The notes beneath the pieces were generated by a model that ran no database searches, was not told the origin of the DNA, and saw nothing but the letters and a program-made list of their open reading frames with translations. From the NCBI GenBank assembly GCA_002742935.1, contig PDON01000062.1, positions 29,048 to 93,047 on the forward strand: 64,000 nt of DNA, in the 5' to 3' direction. Numbering within the stretch: position 1 is the first letter of the stretch; each line of letters starts with the position of its first letter. Made by a program: the position numbers and the translations under genes. Shown here piece by piece: positions 52,394 to 62,531 of this stretch. The stretch comes from Candidatus Cloacimonadota bacterium (GTDB lineage: Bacteria > UBA4055).

Positions 52394-55149
52394 TTTTCGG
52401 AAGATCTTATTAGCATAATCGAATCTAATCTTATAACACAATTTTTTAAGTGTTCAATAATATTCTCTTTCTCCTTCTTCAAAGATCTGGAGATTGTACC
52501 ATTTGCTACTACACCTATTCTTTCATATAATAGATTTTTTTCTATCTCTTGATTGTACATAGAATCAACCCTCTTTATTCCATTCTCTATCATCTTTAAC
52601 CTCTCTATTTCGGCAAGATCTTCACTTTTTTCAATCATTGATTTTAAAATATCATTCCTAAACCTTTCACTTGCCAAAATTTTAGGGTTTTCATCTTGAA
52701 GATTATAATTTTCTAAGTTAAGATCTAAACTTTTGAGGTTGTGATCTACTTGGACTCTTATTAAATTTTTATTAATATATCTGTTTAACCTAAGTGATTT
52801 TGGAGCTGTAGATTCAAATATATAGCTTGCTTCTAAAGCAAATCCTTCAAATCCTAAATTTGTCATAACATTTATGCTGTTACCAATAGATGATAAAAGG
52901 TATAGATCTATGGTTTCCTCTATTATGGGGTGGTCCCAAGTAATAAAATCTAAATTCTCATTAATTGATGCAGTAACTCTATCAAAAGTGAAATTATGGT
53001 ATTCATTTTTTAGAGTACCTATAGGAAATTCATTATTGTTTAAAAGTTGAAAATCAAATTTATATATTTCCCTTTCCAGCTTCTCAAAACTAACTCCGAA
53101 ATATTTAAATATCTCTTGGGAAAATAACTTTATGTTTGTTTTATATAGACCTTTTATTTCTCTTTTTATTAGTTGTGCCTTTTCTTTATTAAAAGAGTTT
53201 CTTTCTAAAACAAAATCTCTTCCCTTTTCAACTAGTAAAGATAGGTTGTCCACCTCTTTTTTACACTCCCTTATGAATTTATTAAACTCTTTTTTTGAAG
53301 GTTTTGAAAGAATTACAGTTTCTAATCTCTTCTTTAATTGATTAAAAATTTGAAAGCTTCCGGAGAGATTTTTTCTAAATATATTCATACTTTTATGATA
53401 CCAAAGAGTGAGATTATGTTCAATAGAGTTCTCTATAGTTGGTATGAAAATGTTTATAACTTTTTTCTGACCTATTCTATCTAATCTTCCAATTCTCTGT
53501 TCAATCAACTCTGGATTTAATGGAAGATCAAAAAGTATTAAGTTATTGGCAAATTGAAAATTTCTTCCCTCACTTCCAATCTCCGAAGATATTAATATTT
53601 GAGCTCCATCTTCATCTGAAAAATATGAGCTGTTTTTATCTCTTTGAAGTAAGGAGAGATCTTCATGGAACATTGTCGATTTTACATTAATATACTCTTT
53701 TAAACTTTTATTTATTGAAATAGCCTTATCTTTACTGTTGCATATAAGTAGATATTTTATTTTTTTATCCTTTTTTAAAAGCTTTGACAACCACTCTATT
53801 TTTACAGTCTCAACACTACTTTTAAAACTATTTTGATATATATGTGAGTTTTCCCCAAACAGTTCACACCCTTCTATTTCAAAAAAATTATTATCACATT
53901 TTAGTGGAACAATTTTAACCTCCCTTTTATTGAACCCATTAATATTTTTTCTACTGTTTCTAAATATTGAACGACCAATACTAAATAGATCTAAACTGTT
54001 TTCAATAAAATTTTTCTTTGATTTTGATTCTCTCAAAAGAAGATCTATTATATCTCTATTTTTAGGATAGAAATCATCTTTTAAAACCTCCTTTTTATAG
54101 TTTTTAGGAGAGAGAGTTTGGACTCTTTTTATAAAATTGGAAAGATTTGTATAATTTTTTTGTTCTTCAATAAATTTTGGATATGAACTATATTTAATAG
54201 GATCTAAAAGTTGTAATCTTTTAAAGTGGTTTTCATTCCCAAACTGTTCAGGAGTTGCAGAAAGAAAAATTATCCTTTCGATTTTTGAGGATAGATAGGA
54301 AAATATATCATATCTTACTTTTTTATCCGTAATATGGTGAGCTTCATCTACAACTAAGAGATCAAAGTTGGAGTTAAATATTGATCTTATAACCTCTTCT
54401 TCGTTTTCAAGATTTGAAAAAGTTATAATAAACAGCTGGTTTTGATCCAGAGTTTTATTGGTAAAATTATTAGGATCAATAATGTTAAAATTAAGATTAA
54501 ATTTTCTATAGAGTTCAATAAACCATTGATGTATGAGGGAGTCCGGAACAACAATCAAAGCTCTGGAGATTCTGTTTGTTAGTAGTAATCTATGTATGGT
54601 AAGAGCAGATTCAATTGTTTTTCCAAGACCTGTTTCATCACTTAGTAAAACTCTTGCCTTTCTCTTTTTTGATACCTTATCCGCTACAAAAATTTGGTGA
54701 TCTATTAAATCAATTTTTGCTCCTATAAATCCTCTTGCCTCAGATCCTAAAAGCTCTTCTCTGATTTTTAGAAGTTTTACTCTTAATTTATATTCACTAA
54801 AATAATCAACTTCACCTTTTTTTAATCTGTCAATAGGTTTAGAATTTATGATCTTATCACTAAGTTCCGCTTCTTCAATAATTTTGTTACTACAAATATA
54901 TGTCAGCAATCCATTCTTTTCTACTACCGATGTAACAGTATGGGAGATCCCATTAATATCAAATATTTTATCTCCAACACCATACTCAACTCTGAATATA
55001 GGTGCTGAATCAATACTATATTTTCTATGAGATTCAGCGGAGGGAAAAAATATTGATATTGTAAAGTTATCAAAGGATAAAAGAAATCCAACTCCCAATT
55101 CCGGCTCATTACTACTTGCCCATCTTTGACCTATTGTATAATTATTCAT
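52381..55149 (-). CDS. rapA: RapA-like SNF2-family ATPase
   Basis: YTIGQRWASSNEPELGVGFLLSF N-terminal domain of RapA; LLSDETGLGKTIESALTI (Walker A), LLVVDEAHHITD, LSATPEQFG, LILFDLPLNPELIEQRIGRLDRIGQ. Confidence 0.92.
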   Translation of the reverse strand: MNNYTIGQRWASSNEPELGVGFLLSFDNFTISIFFPSAESHRKYSIDSAPIFRVEYGVGDKIFDINGISHTVTSVVEKNGLLTYICSNKIIEEAELSDKIINSKPIDRLKKGEVDYFSEYKLRVKLLKIREELLGSEARGFIGAKIDLIDHQIFVADKVSKKRKARVLLSDETGLGKTIESALTIHRLLLTNRISRALIVVPDSLIHQWFIELYRKFNLNFNIIDPNNFTNKTLDQNQLFIITFSNLENEEEVIRSIFNSNFDLLVVDEAHHITDKKVRYDIFSYLSSKIERIIFLSATPEQFGNENHFKRLQLLDPIKYSSYPKFIEEQKNYTNLSNFIKRVQTLSPKNYKKEVLKDDFYPKNRDIIDLLLRESKSKKNFIENSLDLFSIGRSIFRNSRKNINGFNKREVKIVPLKCDNNFFEIEGCELFGENSHIYQNSFKSSVETVKIEWLSKLLKKDKKIKYLLICNSKDKAISINKSLKEYINVKSTMFHEDLSLLQRDKNSSYFSDEDGAQILISSEIGSEGRNFQFANNLILFDLPLNPELIEQRIGRLDRIGQKKVINIFIPTIENSIEHNLTLWYHKSMNIFRKNLSGSFQIFNQLKKRLETVILSKPSKKEFNKFIRECKKEVDNLSLLVEKGRDFVLERNSFNKEKAQLIKREIKGLYKTNIKLFSQEIFKYFGVSFEKLEREIYKFDFQLLNNNEFPIGTLKNEYHNFTFDRVTASINENLDFITWDHPIIEETIDLYLLSSIGNSINVMTNLGFEGFALEASYIFESTAPKSLRLNRYINKNLIRVQVDHNLKSLDLNLENYNLQDENPKILASERFRNDILKSMIEKSEDLAEIERLKMIENGIKRVDSMYNQEIEKNLLYERIGVVANGTISRSLKKEKENIIEHLKNCVIRLDSIMLIRSSEKSSI

Positions 55150-55396
55150 TATAAACCTCGAGCTGTTTTTATTTTGAACTGCTTTATTTCTAAATTTTCA
55201 ATAGAGTATAAATATAGAAAAATAAATAGGAGATTAAAAATTTTTTATATTCTAATATTATTGTAATATAAAAGAGATAGTATGATTTGTTACGATTTTT
55301 TTCGTACTTTGTTTGAACATTATAAAACAGGGGGGTGTATAAGGGTTATGAGAGAGAGTCTCTCGCACGAGTTTAAATTTAATTTTTAATTCAATA

Positions 55397-56896
55397 ATGG
55401 AGAAAAAGATGGGAAAACTTAAAACAATCATTTATGCCCTTTTCTTTATAATGATTGGGGTTTTACTTACTGCAAAGTTTGAATTTAGTGAAACTGTTAA
55501 TGCAAAGGAGAAAAGTTATAAAGTTGTTGAAGCTGATAACGATGAGGCTCATAGTAGATTTGCAATAATTGCAAAAGAGAGTATGAAATCCTTGGTTCAT
55601 ATTAAAGTGTCAAGGTCTGTTGAGTATAGATACCTTTCTCCATTTGACAGAATGTTTGAAGGTATGAATCCATTTTTTAGAGGAGATCAAGGGAATAGAT
55701 CTAAGTCAAAAAAAAGAACCTATCTTCAAAAGTCAGAAGGTTCCGGATTTATCTATACTGAAGATGGTTATATTATGACTAATAATCATGTTGTTGAAGA
55801 CTCTGATGATATAATTGTAATATTGTCAGATGGGACAGAGGTTGAAGGTAAACTTATTGGAAACGATCCTGATACCGATCTTGCCGTTATTAAAATTGAT
55901 ATGGAGTTTGATAAAAATGATATTGCTAAACTTGGAAACTCTGAAAATCTTTGGGTTGGAGATTGGGTAGTTGCAATTGGCTCTCCTTATAGTTTGGATA
56001 AAACCTTAACCGTTGGTGTTGTTTCAGCTAAAGGAAGATCAGGACTTGGTATAAGTGGTGGAGCAGGTCCAATTTTTCAAGATTTTATTCAAACAGATGC
56101 AGCTATCAATCCCGGAAATTCAGGAGGTCCTCTTTTAGATATTAAAGGTAGAGTTGTAGGAATAAATGCTGCAGTAAACTCTGTTGCCCAAGGTATTGGA
56201 TTTGCAATTCCTATTAATCTTGCAAAGAAGATTGAAAATCAACTTCGTGAAAAAGGTCAGGTTAAGAGAGGTTATGTAGGTATTGGGCTAAAAGAGATAT
56301 CAAGTGGAGAAAAGGAGCCATTTGGATTAGATGAAAATGATACAGGAATACTGATTACTGCTGTTTCTAAAGGAACTCCTGCTGAAAAGAGTGGACTTAA
56401 ACCTTACGATATTATTGTTAAACTTAATGGTAAGAAGCTAGAGGGTTTTGAAAAGTTTAGATTTGATATTGCATCATTTGCTCCGGGTGAAGAGATAGAG
56501 CTCACAATAATTAGAGATGGTGAGGAGGAGGAAATTTCTGTTGAACTGGGAGATAGAAGTGAATATACCGGAAGGGGTTCTGTTGTTGAGAAGGATAGCG
56601 AAAAGTTTGGCTGGCTTGGTCTTAAAGTTAAAGAGCTTTCGGCAAAAGAGAGAGAGGATCTTAAAATTGATTTTGATGGAGGCTTGGTAATTACAGATAT
56701 TGAAGATGAGAGTAGAGCTGAAGGTAAATTGCAAGTTGGTGATATTATCTATCAAATGTGGTATGGTGGTAAAACTCAGAAGCTTCAAACATTGGAAGAT
56801 TTTGAAGAGCTTAGTGAGAATCTAAACAATCCAAAGAAATCAATTCTTATAAATTTTATGAGGAATGGAATGAAAGAGTTTGTTCTTATTAAATAG
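55397..56896 (+). CDS. HtrA/DegP-family periplasmic serine protease with two PDZ domains
   Basis: GYIMTNNHVVED (H), DPDTDLAVIKID (D), NPGNSGGPLLD (S); PDZ KRGYVGIGLKEI... and FGWLGLKVKEL... Confidence 0.96.
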   Translation: MEKKMGKLKTIIYALFFIMIGVLLTAKFEFSETVNAKEKSYKVVEADNDEAHSRFAIIAKESMKSLVHIKVSRSVEYRYLSPFDRMFEGMNPFFRGDQGNRSKSKKRTYLQKSEGSGFIYTEDGYIMTNNHVVEDSDDIIVILSDGTEVEGKLIGNDPDTDLAVIKIDMEFDKNDIAKLGNSENLWVGDWVVAIGSPYSLDKTLTVGVVSAKGRSGLGISGGAGPIFQDFIQTDAAINPGNSGGPLLDIKGRVVGINAAVNSVAQGIGFAIPINLAKKIENQLREKGQVKRGYVGIGLKEISSGEKEPFGLDENDTGILITAVSKGTPAEKSGLKPYDIIVKLNGKKLEGFEKFRFDIASFAPGEEIELTIIRDGEEEEISVELGDRSEYTGRGSVVEKDSEKFGWLGLKVKELSAKEREDLKIDFDGGLVITDIEDESRAEGKLQVGDIIYQMWYGGKTQKLQTLEDFEELSENLNNPKKSILINFMRNGMKEFVLIK

Positions 56897-57002
56897 GATT
56901 TGATGAAAAGAGATTAAGTTTAGGATACTTAAAAGTTTAAAACTTTTTCACTAGACCCTAAATATTAGATTCATTAAAAATGATCTTAAAGTTATAAAAA
57001 GC

Positions 57003-57045
57003 AGATCCTTCCATAAAGTTAATAGGTTTATGGGAGGATCTTTTT
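57003..57045 (+). terminator. Intrinsic terminator downstream of HtrA gene
   Basis: agatccttccataaa-gttaatagg-tttatgggaggatct-tttt: 15-bp stem with one mismatch (G.U). Confidence 0.88.
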
Positions 57046-57336
57046 GTTTAAATATGTTTTGTAAGAGATTATTATTATATGTTATTTTTAATATTAATTT
57101 TTCTATGTAGATTAATTCTAATTATTTTTTGTCACTAAATTCATCTTTGTTTGGGATAACTATTTTTCCCAATCTTATTTTATTTCTTTCTATGATAGGA
57201 GACTAGTAAACCTAGGTGACTTGAACAGAAAAATTGATAAATCAGTAATGCAAAATTTATCAGAAGTTTGGGGATACATAGGCAATGGAGGTTTGCTTTA
57301 TATCCCTTTTTGGCGGTAATATACATATTTTAGCAG

Positions 57337-57378
57337 TTATGATAAGATAGCCTATTGTTTTTATACCGAACTCAGGTT
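57337..57378 (-). repeat. Dispersed repeat family A, copy upstream of rpoD
   Basis: ttatgataagatagcctattgtttttataccgaactcaggtt; reverse complement matches family A core. Confidence 0.8.
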
Positions 57379-57726
57379 AATATAAATCTCCCATTTTTTC
57401 ATTTAAAACCAATTTTATATCACTTGTCTACTTTAAGCTCTTCTCCCTTGGAGTAATTTTCTCTTCTTCTAAGCTTTGAACTTTTTCAGTAGAGCTTATT
57501 TATGATAAAAATATAAAACTTCCCAAAAATAGTTATAGTAAAAACTTTCATTTTTATTACTTGATAAAGATTTTATATACAACACAATAAAAAATAGATA
57601 GGAGTTTTTAAATAAAGGCTGCGTTTTATTATAAATGCTTTTTTATACTCTGTCAGATTATTTTTTTGAAAATAGTTCTTGATTATCATATTTAAAATGT
57701 TATTTTTAGAGTCGATCATTTTCTTA

Positions 57727-58611
57727 ATGAATAGGGGGTTTTTAGTGGCAAAAGAGAGTAGTGGTGGACTTGGAAGGTCAAATCAGCTTCTTGATAAATA
57801 TCTTCAGGAAATTGGAGAAGAGGAGCTTTTAACTGCTGAAGAGGAGGTTAAACTCTCCAAAAAGATGAGGGCAGGAGGAAGAAGCGGTGATAGAGCTATG
57901 GAGAAGCTCGTTAGAGCTAATTTAAGGTTTGTTGTATCTGTAGCTAAGCAATACCAAAACCAAGGTTTAACACTTAACGACTTGATTAATGAAGGAAATA
58001 TGGGGCTTATTAAGGCTGCTAAAAGATTTGATGAGACCAAAGGTTTTAAGTTTATCTCTTATGCTGTATGGTGGATAAGACAATCTATCCTTCAAGCTTT
58101 AGCCGAGCAGAGTAGGGTTGTGAGACTTCCTCTAAATAAAGTTGGAGCTCTGAATAAAATAGCTAAAACTATGACATCTCTAGAGCAGAAGTATGAGAGG
58201 GAGCCAACACCGGAAGAGATTGCAAATACTCTTGATACAACTGAGCTTGAGATAACTGATACTCTTAAAATATCCGGTCGTCATCTTTCAATGGATGCAC
58301 CGTTTAATCCGGGAGACGATAACAGGTTATTAGATGTTCTTAAAAATGATAAAGAACCACCACCGGATGTAAACCTTTTTGATGAAAGTTTAAAAACAGA
58401 GATTACTAATGTTCTTGGAACTCTTAATGAAAGGGAAAGAGAGGTTATTGTTCTCTATTTTGGAATAGGCAAAGATCAAGCTTTAACTCTTGAAGAGATT
58501 GGCGAAAAGTTTATGCTTACAAGAGAGAGGGTTAGGCAGATTAAGGAGAAAGCTATTAGGAGATTAAGACACGCTTCAAGGTCAAAATCTTTAAGGGTTT
58601 ACTTGGGATAG
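57727..58611 (+). CDS. rpoD: Primary sigma-70 factor (RpoD/SigA)
   Basis: [64 protein letters not shown]; short N-terminus. Track start 57679 probably too early. Confidence 0.95.
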   Translation: MNRGFLVAKESSGGLGRSNQLLDKYLQEIGEEELLTAEEEVKLSKKMRAGGRSGDRAMEKLVRANLRFVVSVAKQYQNQGLTLNDLINEGNMGLIKAAKRFDETKGFKFISYAVWWIRQSILQALAEQSRVVRLPLNKVGALNKIAKTMTSLEQKYEREPTPEEIANTLDTTELEITDTLKISGRHLSMDAPFNPGDDNRLLDVLKNDKEPPPDVNLFDESLKTEITNVLGTLNEREREVIVLYFGIGKDQALTLEEIGEKFMLTRERVRQIKEKAIRRLRHASRSKSLRVYLG

Positions 58612-58655
58612 TTTTGTTCTTTTATATTTAGTCGTAGTTTGTATAAATAATTTTA

Positions 58656-58679
58656 GAAGGGAGTTTTTTTACTCCCTTC
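58656..58679. other. 9-bp perfect inverted repeat after rpoD
   Basis: gaagggagt-ttttt(t)-actcccttc. Confidence 0.7.
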
Positions 58680-58777
58680 AGACTACTTGCCAATTTTCTA
58701 TTTTTTCGTTTTCCTTTTTTCTTTAATGGATTATCCGGCACTTCCAGGCAATGGATTGTATAAGAAAAGAACTTCTT

Positions 58778-58837
58778 AAACTGCTCATTTCTGAACAGTT
58801 TCGCTTTTTCAGGTACTCATAATGAGTTCCTTTTTTT
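58778..58837 (+). terminator. Two consecutive hairpins followed by U7 tract
   Basis: aaactgctca/tgaacagttt (58778-58801) and ggtactcat/atgagttcc (58812-58830) then ttttttt; one mismatch each. Confidence 0.6.
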
Positions 58838-58957
58838 ATTTAGGATTAATTAAACACACTTTCATATTTAGCATCTCAATTGAATAAAGTTCTAAAGTTG
58901 ATTTATTAGGTCATAAATTGGTTGAAAAATCTTTTCTAATTAACTATATTTCTATCT

Positions 58958-59836
58958 ATGAAGAGGAGTGTATCAATAATAGTTCCCGCCTACAACGAAG
59001 AGTTGTGTATTGGAGATTTTTTAAAAGATCTTTACACTTTCCTAATTGATAAAATAGATGATTTTGAAATCATTGTTGTTGATGATTGTAGTAGTGATAA
59101 TACAAGTTCAATTGTTTCTCAAAACAGTAATATTCGTTTAGTAAAACACCCCTATAATAAGGGTAATGGTGCATCTGTTAGAACAGGTATAAGAGTATCT
59201 ACTAAAGATTTTGTTATCATGATGGATTCTGATGGGCAGCATAAACCAAAAGATCTTATTAAAATATATAATCTTTTGGAAGATTATGATTGTGTTGTTG
59301 GTGCAAGAACATCTGAATATAAAGGTGTGTGGTATAGGAACTTGGCCAATAGTTTTTATAACTATCTTGCTTCCTATGTTACAAATATGGATATAAAGGA
59401 TCTTACTTCCGGATTTAGGGGGTTTAGAAGAGATGTTATTATAAAATTTTTATACCTGTTTCCAAATGGTTTTTCCTACCCTACAACTTCAACTCTTTCG
59501 GTTATAAAAAGTGGTTACAACTTAACATATGTACCAATTAATGTTGACCAAAGAGTGGGTAAGAGTAAAATAAAGCTATTCAGAGATGGTTTTAGATTTT
59601 TAATCATTATAATGAAGATTACGACACTTTTTTCTCCTCTAAAGATTTTTTTACCTATAAGTATTTTCTTCTTTTTTAGTTCAATTTTTCATGGTATCTA
59701 TAAAATATTTATACTAGATACAAGATATTCACCTTTTACAGTTGTTCTCTTTATATTATCAATTGTATTTTTTTTAATAGGTTTGCTTTCAGATCAAATA
59801 TCTACCTTGAGATTTGAGAGGGTTGAGGAGAGATGA
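58958..59836 (+). CDS. Polyprenyl/dolichol-phosphate-type glycosyltransferase family 2
   Basis: VSIIVPAYNEELCIGDFL, VVDDCSSDNTS, MMDSDGQHKPKDL, DLTSGFRGFRR, QRVGKSKIK; C-terminal TM helices. Confidence 0.92.
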   Translation: MKRSVSIIVPAYNEELCIGDFLKDLYTFLIDKIDDFEIIVVDDCSSDNTSSIVSQNSNIRLVKHPYNKGNGASVRTGIRVSTKDFVIMMDSDGQHKPKDLIKIYNLLEDYDCVVGARTSEYKGVWYRNLANSFYNYLASYVTNMDIKDLTSGFRGFRRDVIIKFLYLFPNGFSYPTTSTLSVIKSGYNLTYVPINVDQRVGKSKIKLFRDGFRFLIIIMKITTLFSPLKIFLPISIFFFFSSIFHGIYKIFILDTRYSPFTVVLFILSIVFFLIGLLSDQISTLRFERVEER

Positions 59837-60927
59837 TTCACATTGTTATAGGAACTAAAGCTCAACTGATAAAGATGGCTCCTATTATGAGGAGATTGTC
59901 CTTACTTGATATAGAGTACAATTATATATATACGGGGCAGCATAGGGATACTATGGAGGATATTCATAGAAATTTTTCTATTAAATCATTTGATAAGGTT
60001 CTTCATAACAAGGGTGATATTGTCTCTGTTTTAGCAATGTTTATCTGGTTTTTTAAGATTCTTTCCATAACTCTATTTAACTCAAAAGATATTTTTAATA
60101 ATGATAAAAATGGTGTTGTTTTAGTACATGGTGATACAATCTCAACTTTGCTTGGTGCCATTATGGGTAAATTTGCAGGTGTTAAGGTAGCTCATGTTGA
60201 ATCAGGTCTAAGATCTTTCAATCTTCTTCACCCGTTTCCTGAAGAGATAACAAGGGTTTTAACATTTAAACTTTCAGATTATAGCTTTTGCCCCGGATCT
60301 TGGGCTGTGAAAAACCTAAAAAGATATAAAATGGTTAAGATAGATACTGTAAACAATACTCTTTACGATTCATTAACAGAGGCTATGCCACTTATAAATA
60401 GTTATAAAGATATTAATATACCTGATTCAAAATATGTTGTTGTAACAATCCATAGGTTTGAAAACTTAAATAATTTAAACAGAATGAAAGAACTGCTTGA
60501 TATTTTAAACAATCTTTCAGAGAAGTTTAAGGTTCTCTTTATTTTACATAAACCTACAAAGAAAGCTTTAAATAAATATAAGTTGATGGAAAAGTTTTCA
60601 TCCAAGATTGAGTTTAGAGAGAGGTATGATTATTTTAGGTTTATAGGTTTAGTTTCATCTTCGGAGTTTATAATAAGTGATGGTGGATCCAATCAAGAGG
60701 AGTGTTACTATTTGGGAAAACCGGTTCTTCTCTATAGAAAAGCTACTGAAAGGGGAGAGGGTATTGGTATAAACTGTGTTGTAAGTAGGTATGAAAGAGA
60801 TACTATATTTAGCTTTTTTAATAACTATGAAAACTATAAAAGAGATTTTCTTAAGATAGAGGAGTCTCCGTCAGATCTAATAATAGAAAATCTAAGAAAA
60901 TTTTATTTATCTAAAACTAAATTATAA
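59833..60927 (+). CDS. wecB: UDP-N-acetylglucosamine 2-epimerase family protein
   Basis: GTKAQLIKMAPIMRRL, YTGQHRD, LVHGDTISTLLGA, AHVESGLRSFNLLHPFPEEITR, VTIHRFEN, SDGGSNQEECYYLGKPVLLYRKATERGEG. Confidence 0.88.
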   Translation: MIHIVIGTKAQLIKMAPIMRRLSLLDIEYNYIYTGQHRDTMEDIHRNFSIKSFDKVLHNKGDIVSVLAMFIWFFKILSITLFNSKDIFNNDKNGVVLVHGDTISTLLGAIMGKFAGVKVAHVESGLRSFNLLHPFPEEITRVLTFKLSDYSFCPGSWAVKNLKRYKMVKIDTVNNTLYDSLTEAMPLINSYKDINIPDSKYVVVTIHRFENLNNLNRMKELLDILNNLSEKFKVLFILHKPTKKALNKYKLMEKFSSKIEFRERYDYFRFIGLVSSSEFIISDGGSNQEECYYLGKPVLLYRKATERGEGIGINCVVSRYERDTIFSFFNNYENYKRDFLKIEESPSDLIIENLRKFYLSKTKL

Positions 60928-62531
60928 AGATCTGAAGCCTTACTTATTGTGAAAACCTTTATAAAATCACTGCTTTCAATATTTCTTCTGTAGTTAATCT
61001 CTTTTTTTGAAATAATGTTAAAGTAGAAAACTCTACTTTTTTCAAATTGAGAAATATAGGTTAATAGTTGGTTGTGGTTTTTTATTATTCCATCACTTAT
61101 AATGATTATATCATTATTTGTGTTGTGTTTTAGAAGCTCTTCAATTTTGTCTAGCTCTATAAATGTATCATAGCCTGACTTGTGAGATAATATAAAAGAT
61201 TCCAACTTTTTATAGATATTTGTTAAGGGCATTATCTCTGTTCTATCTGAAAATTTAACAATTGAACATTTTGCTCCATTATCAATATATTCATTTATAA
61301 GCATCAGTGATCCTAAAACAGCTTCGCTGACTTTTTCAAGAGGATCTGGCATACTGCTTGAATCATCAATAAATATTGTAAGGTCTGGTAATTTATCTTT
61401 GAATCTATGATAGTTAATAGGCTTTTTAACCCAACTATTTGATACTCCGGGATATATTCTTCCTCCAAAAGAGTTGAATAGATCTAAGTTTTGTATAGGA
61501 TCTCCAACCTCAAACTTTTGAAGATGTGAAGGGTATATACCAACTACAGGCTTAGATTCAACCTTTGTAGATCTTATTCTATTCTGTTTTACAAGTATTT
61601 CATATAGTGCCGGATTGATTTTATAATCTTCACCCTCTCTAAACCTGTTTTCATTTTCTCTATCATGAATAGGTGGATCTATAATCTTTTTTAAGGTTTC
61701 ATCATTGAGTAATTTACCAATATCTTCCTGCTCTATCTTCCCTTCTTTCATCAGATCTGAAAGAGTCTCCTTTATCTCATCCGGTGTGGTTACTATCTGA
61801 TCATACAGATCTTTAAAATCAGCTTCACCATCATTATCTTCATCTCTATCTAAAAGTGATGAGTAGAAACAAAAATTTAGAAGATCTTCACAATTTTGTT
61901 TGTCAGATTTTTTTACAAATTGAGGTTTTCCATTCTCAATATTTAGAAAATCTATACTTTTTATTGAATCCACAAAGTTTAAAATAGGTTCTGAAATATC
62001 TTTATCATCGTAAAGTTTAAGTTCAGTATATGGTTGAAGGTAAACTCTAACCCCTAAATCTACACCATCAACAGGCTGAATAATTGAAAGGATTAGTGGT
62101 ATCTTGCTCTCTCTGTTTTTTATAACTACTCTTAAAAACTTATTTATAAGATTATAGTAGAATATATTTTTTTTACCGCCTTTAACCTCTCTTATGGTGT
62201 TTAGTTGGAGAAGGTCTCTTTTAAGATCGTAAGGGTGATATAGGTATGATGATAGTTCTAGTTCAATTAACCCCTCAATAAGGTCTGTTGTTTTTAAGTA
62301 TTTTGAAAGCTCAGAGATATATTCGGGATTAATAAAAATAGTAAACTTTGACATATCTATTGCTGTTTTTTCAATCTGAGTTGTAAATATGATCCTGCTT
62401 AAAGGGATACTATTATATACTCTAGAAATACTATTTAAAGCTATATCTGAGAACTTGCCAAAACTTTCTCTCTCCTTTAGATCCTTAGTAAAACTACTAG
62501 CTCTTGAAAGAAAATGTGATCTTACCTTCAT
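60903..62531 (-). CDS. VWA-domain protein paired with MoxR AAA+ ATPase
   Basis: LTIFIDDSSSMPDPLEKVSEAVLGSL (MIDAS DxSxS), NDIIIISDGI; immediately downstream of AAA+ gene. Confidence 0.87.
   Translation of the reverse strand: MKVRSHFLSRASSFTKDLKERESFGKFSDIALNSISRVYNSIPLSRIIFTTQIEKTAIDMSKFTIFINPEYISELSKYLKTTDLIEGLIELELSSYLYHPYDLKRDLLQLNTIREVKGGKKNIFYYNLINKFLRVVIKNRESKIPLILSIIQPVDGVDLGVRVYLQPYTELKLYDDKDISEPILNFVDSIKSIDFLNIENGKPQFVKKSDKQNCEDLLNFCFYSSLLDRDEDNDGEADFKDLYDQIVTTPDEIKETLSDLMKEGKIEQEDIGKLLNDETLKKIIDPPIHDRENENRFREGEDYKINPALYEILVKQNRIRSTKVESKPVVGIYPSHLQKFEVGDPIQNLDLFNSFGGRIYPGVSNSWVKKPINYHRFKDKLPDLTIFIDDSSSMPDPLEKVSEAVLGSLMLINEYIDNGAKCSIVKFSDRTEIMPLTNIYKKLESFILSHKSGYDTFIELDKIEELLKHNTNNDIIIISDGIIKNHNQLLTYISQFEKSRVFYFNIISKKEINYRRNIESSDFIKVFTISKASDLYNLVLDK

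Noticed and set aside
56474-56788. - strand 104 aa ORF
   Set aside because: Antisense to the HtrA PDZ region
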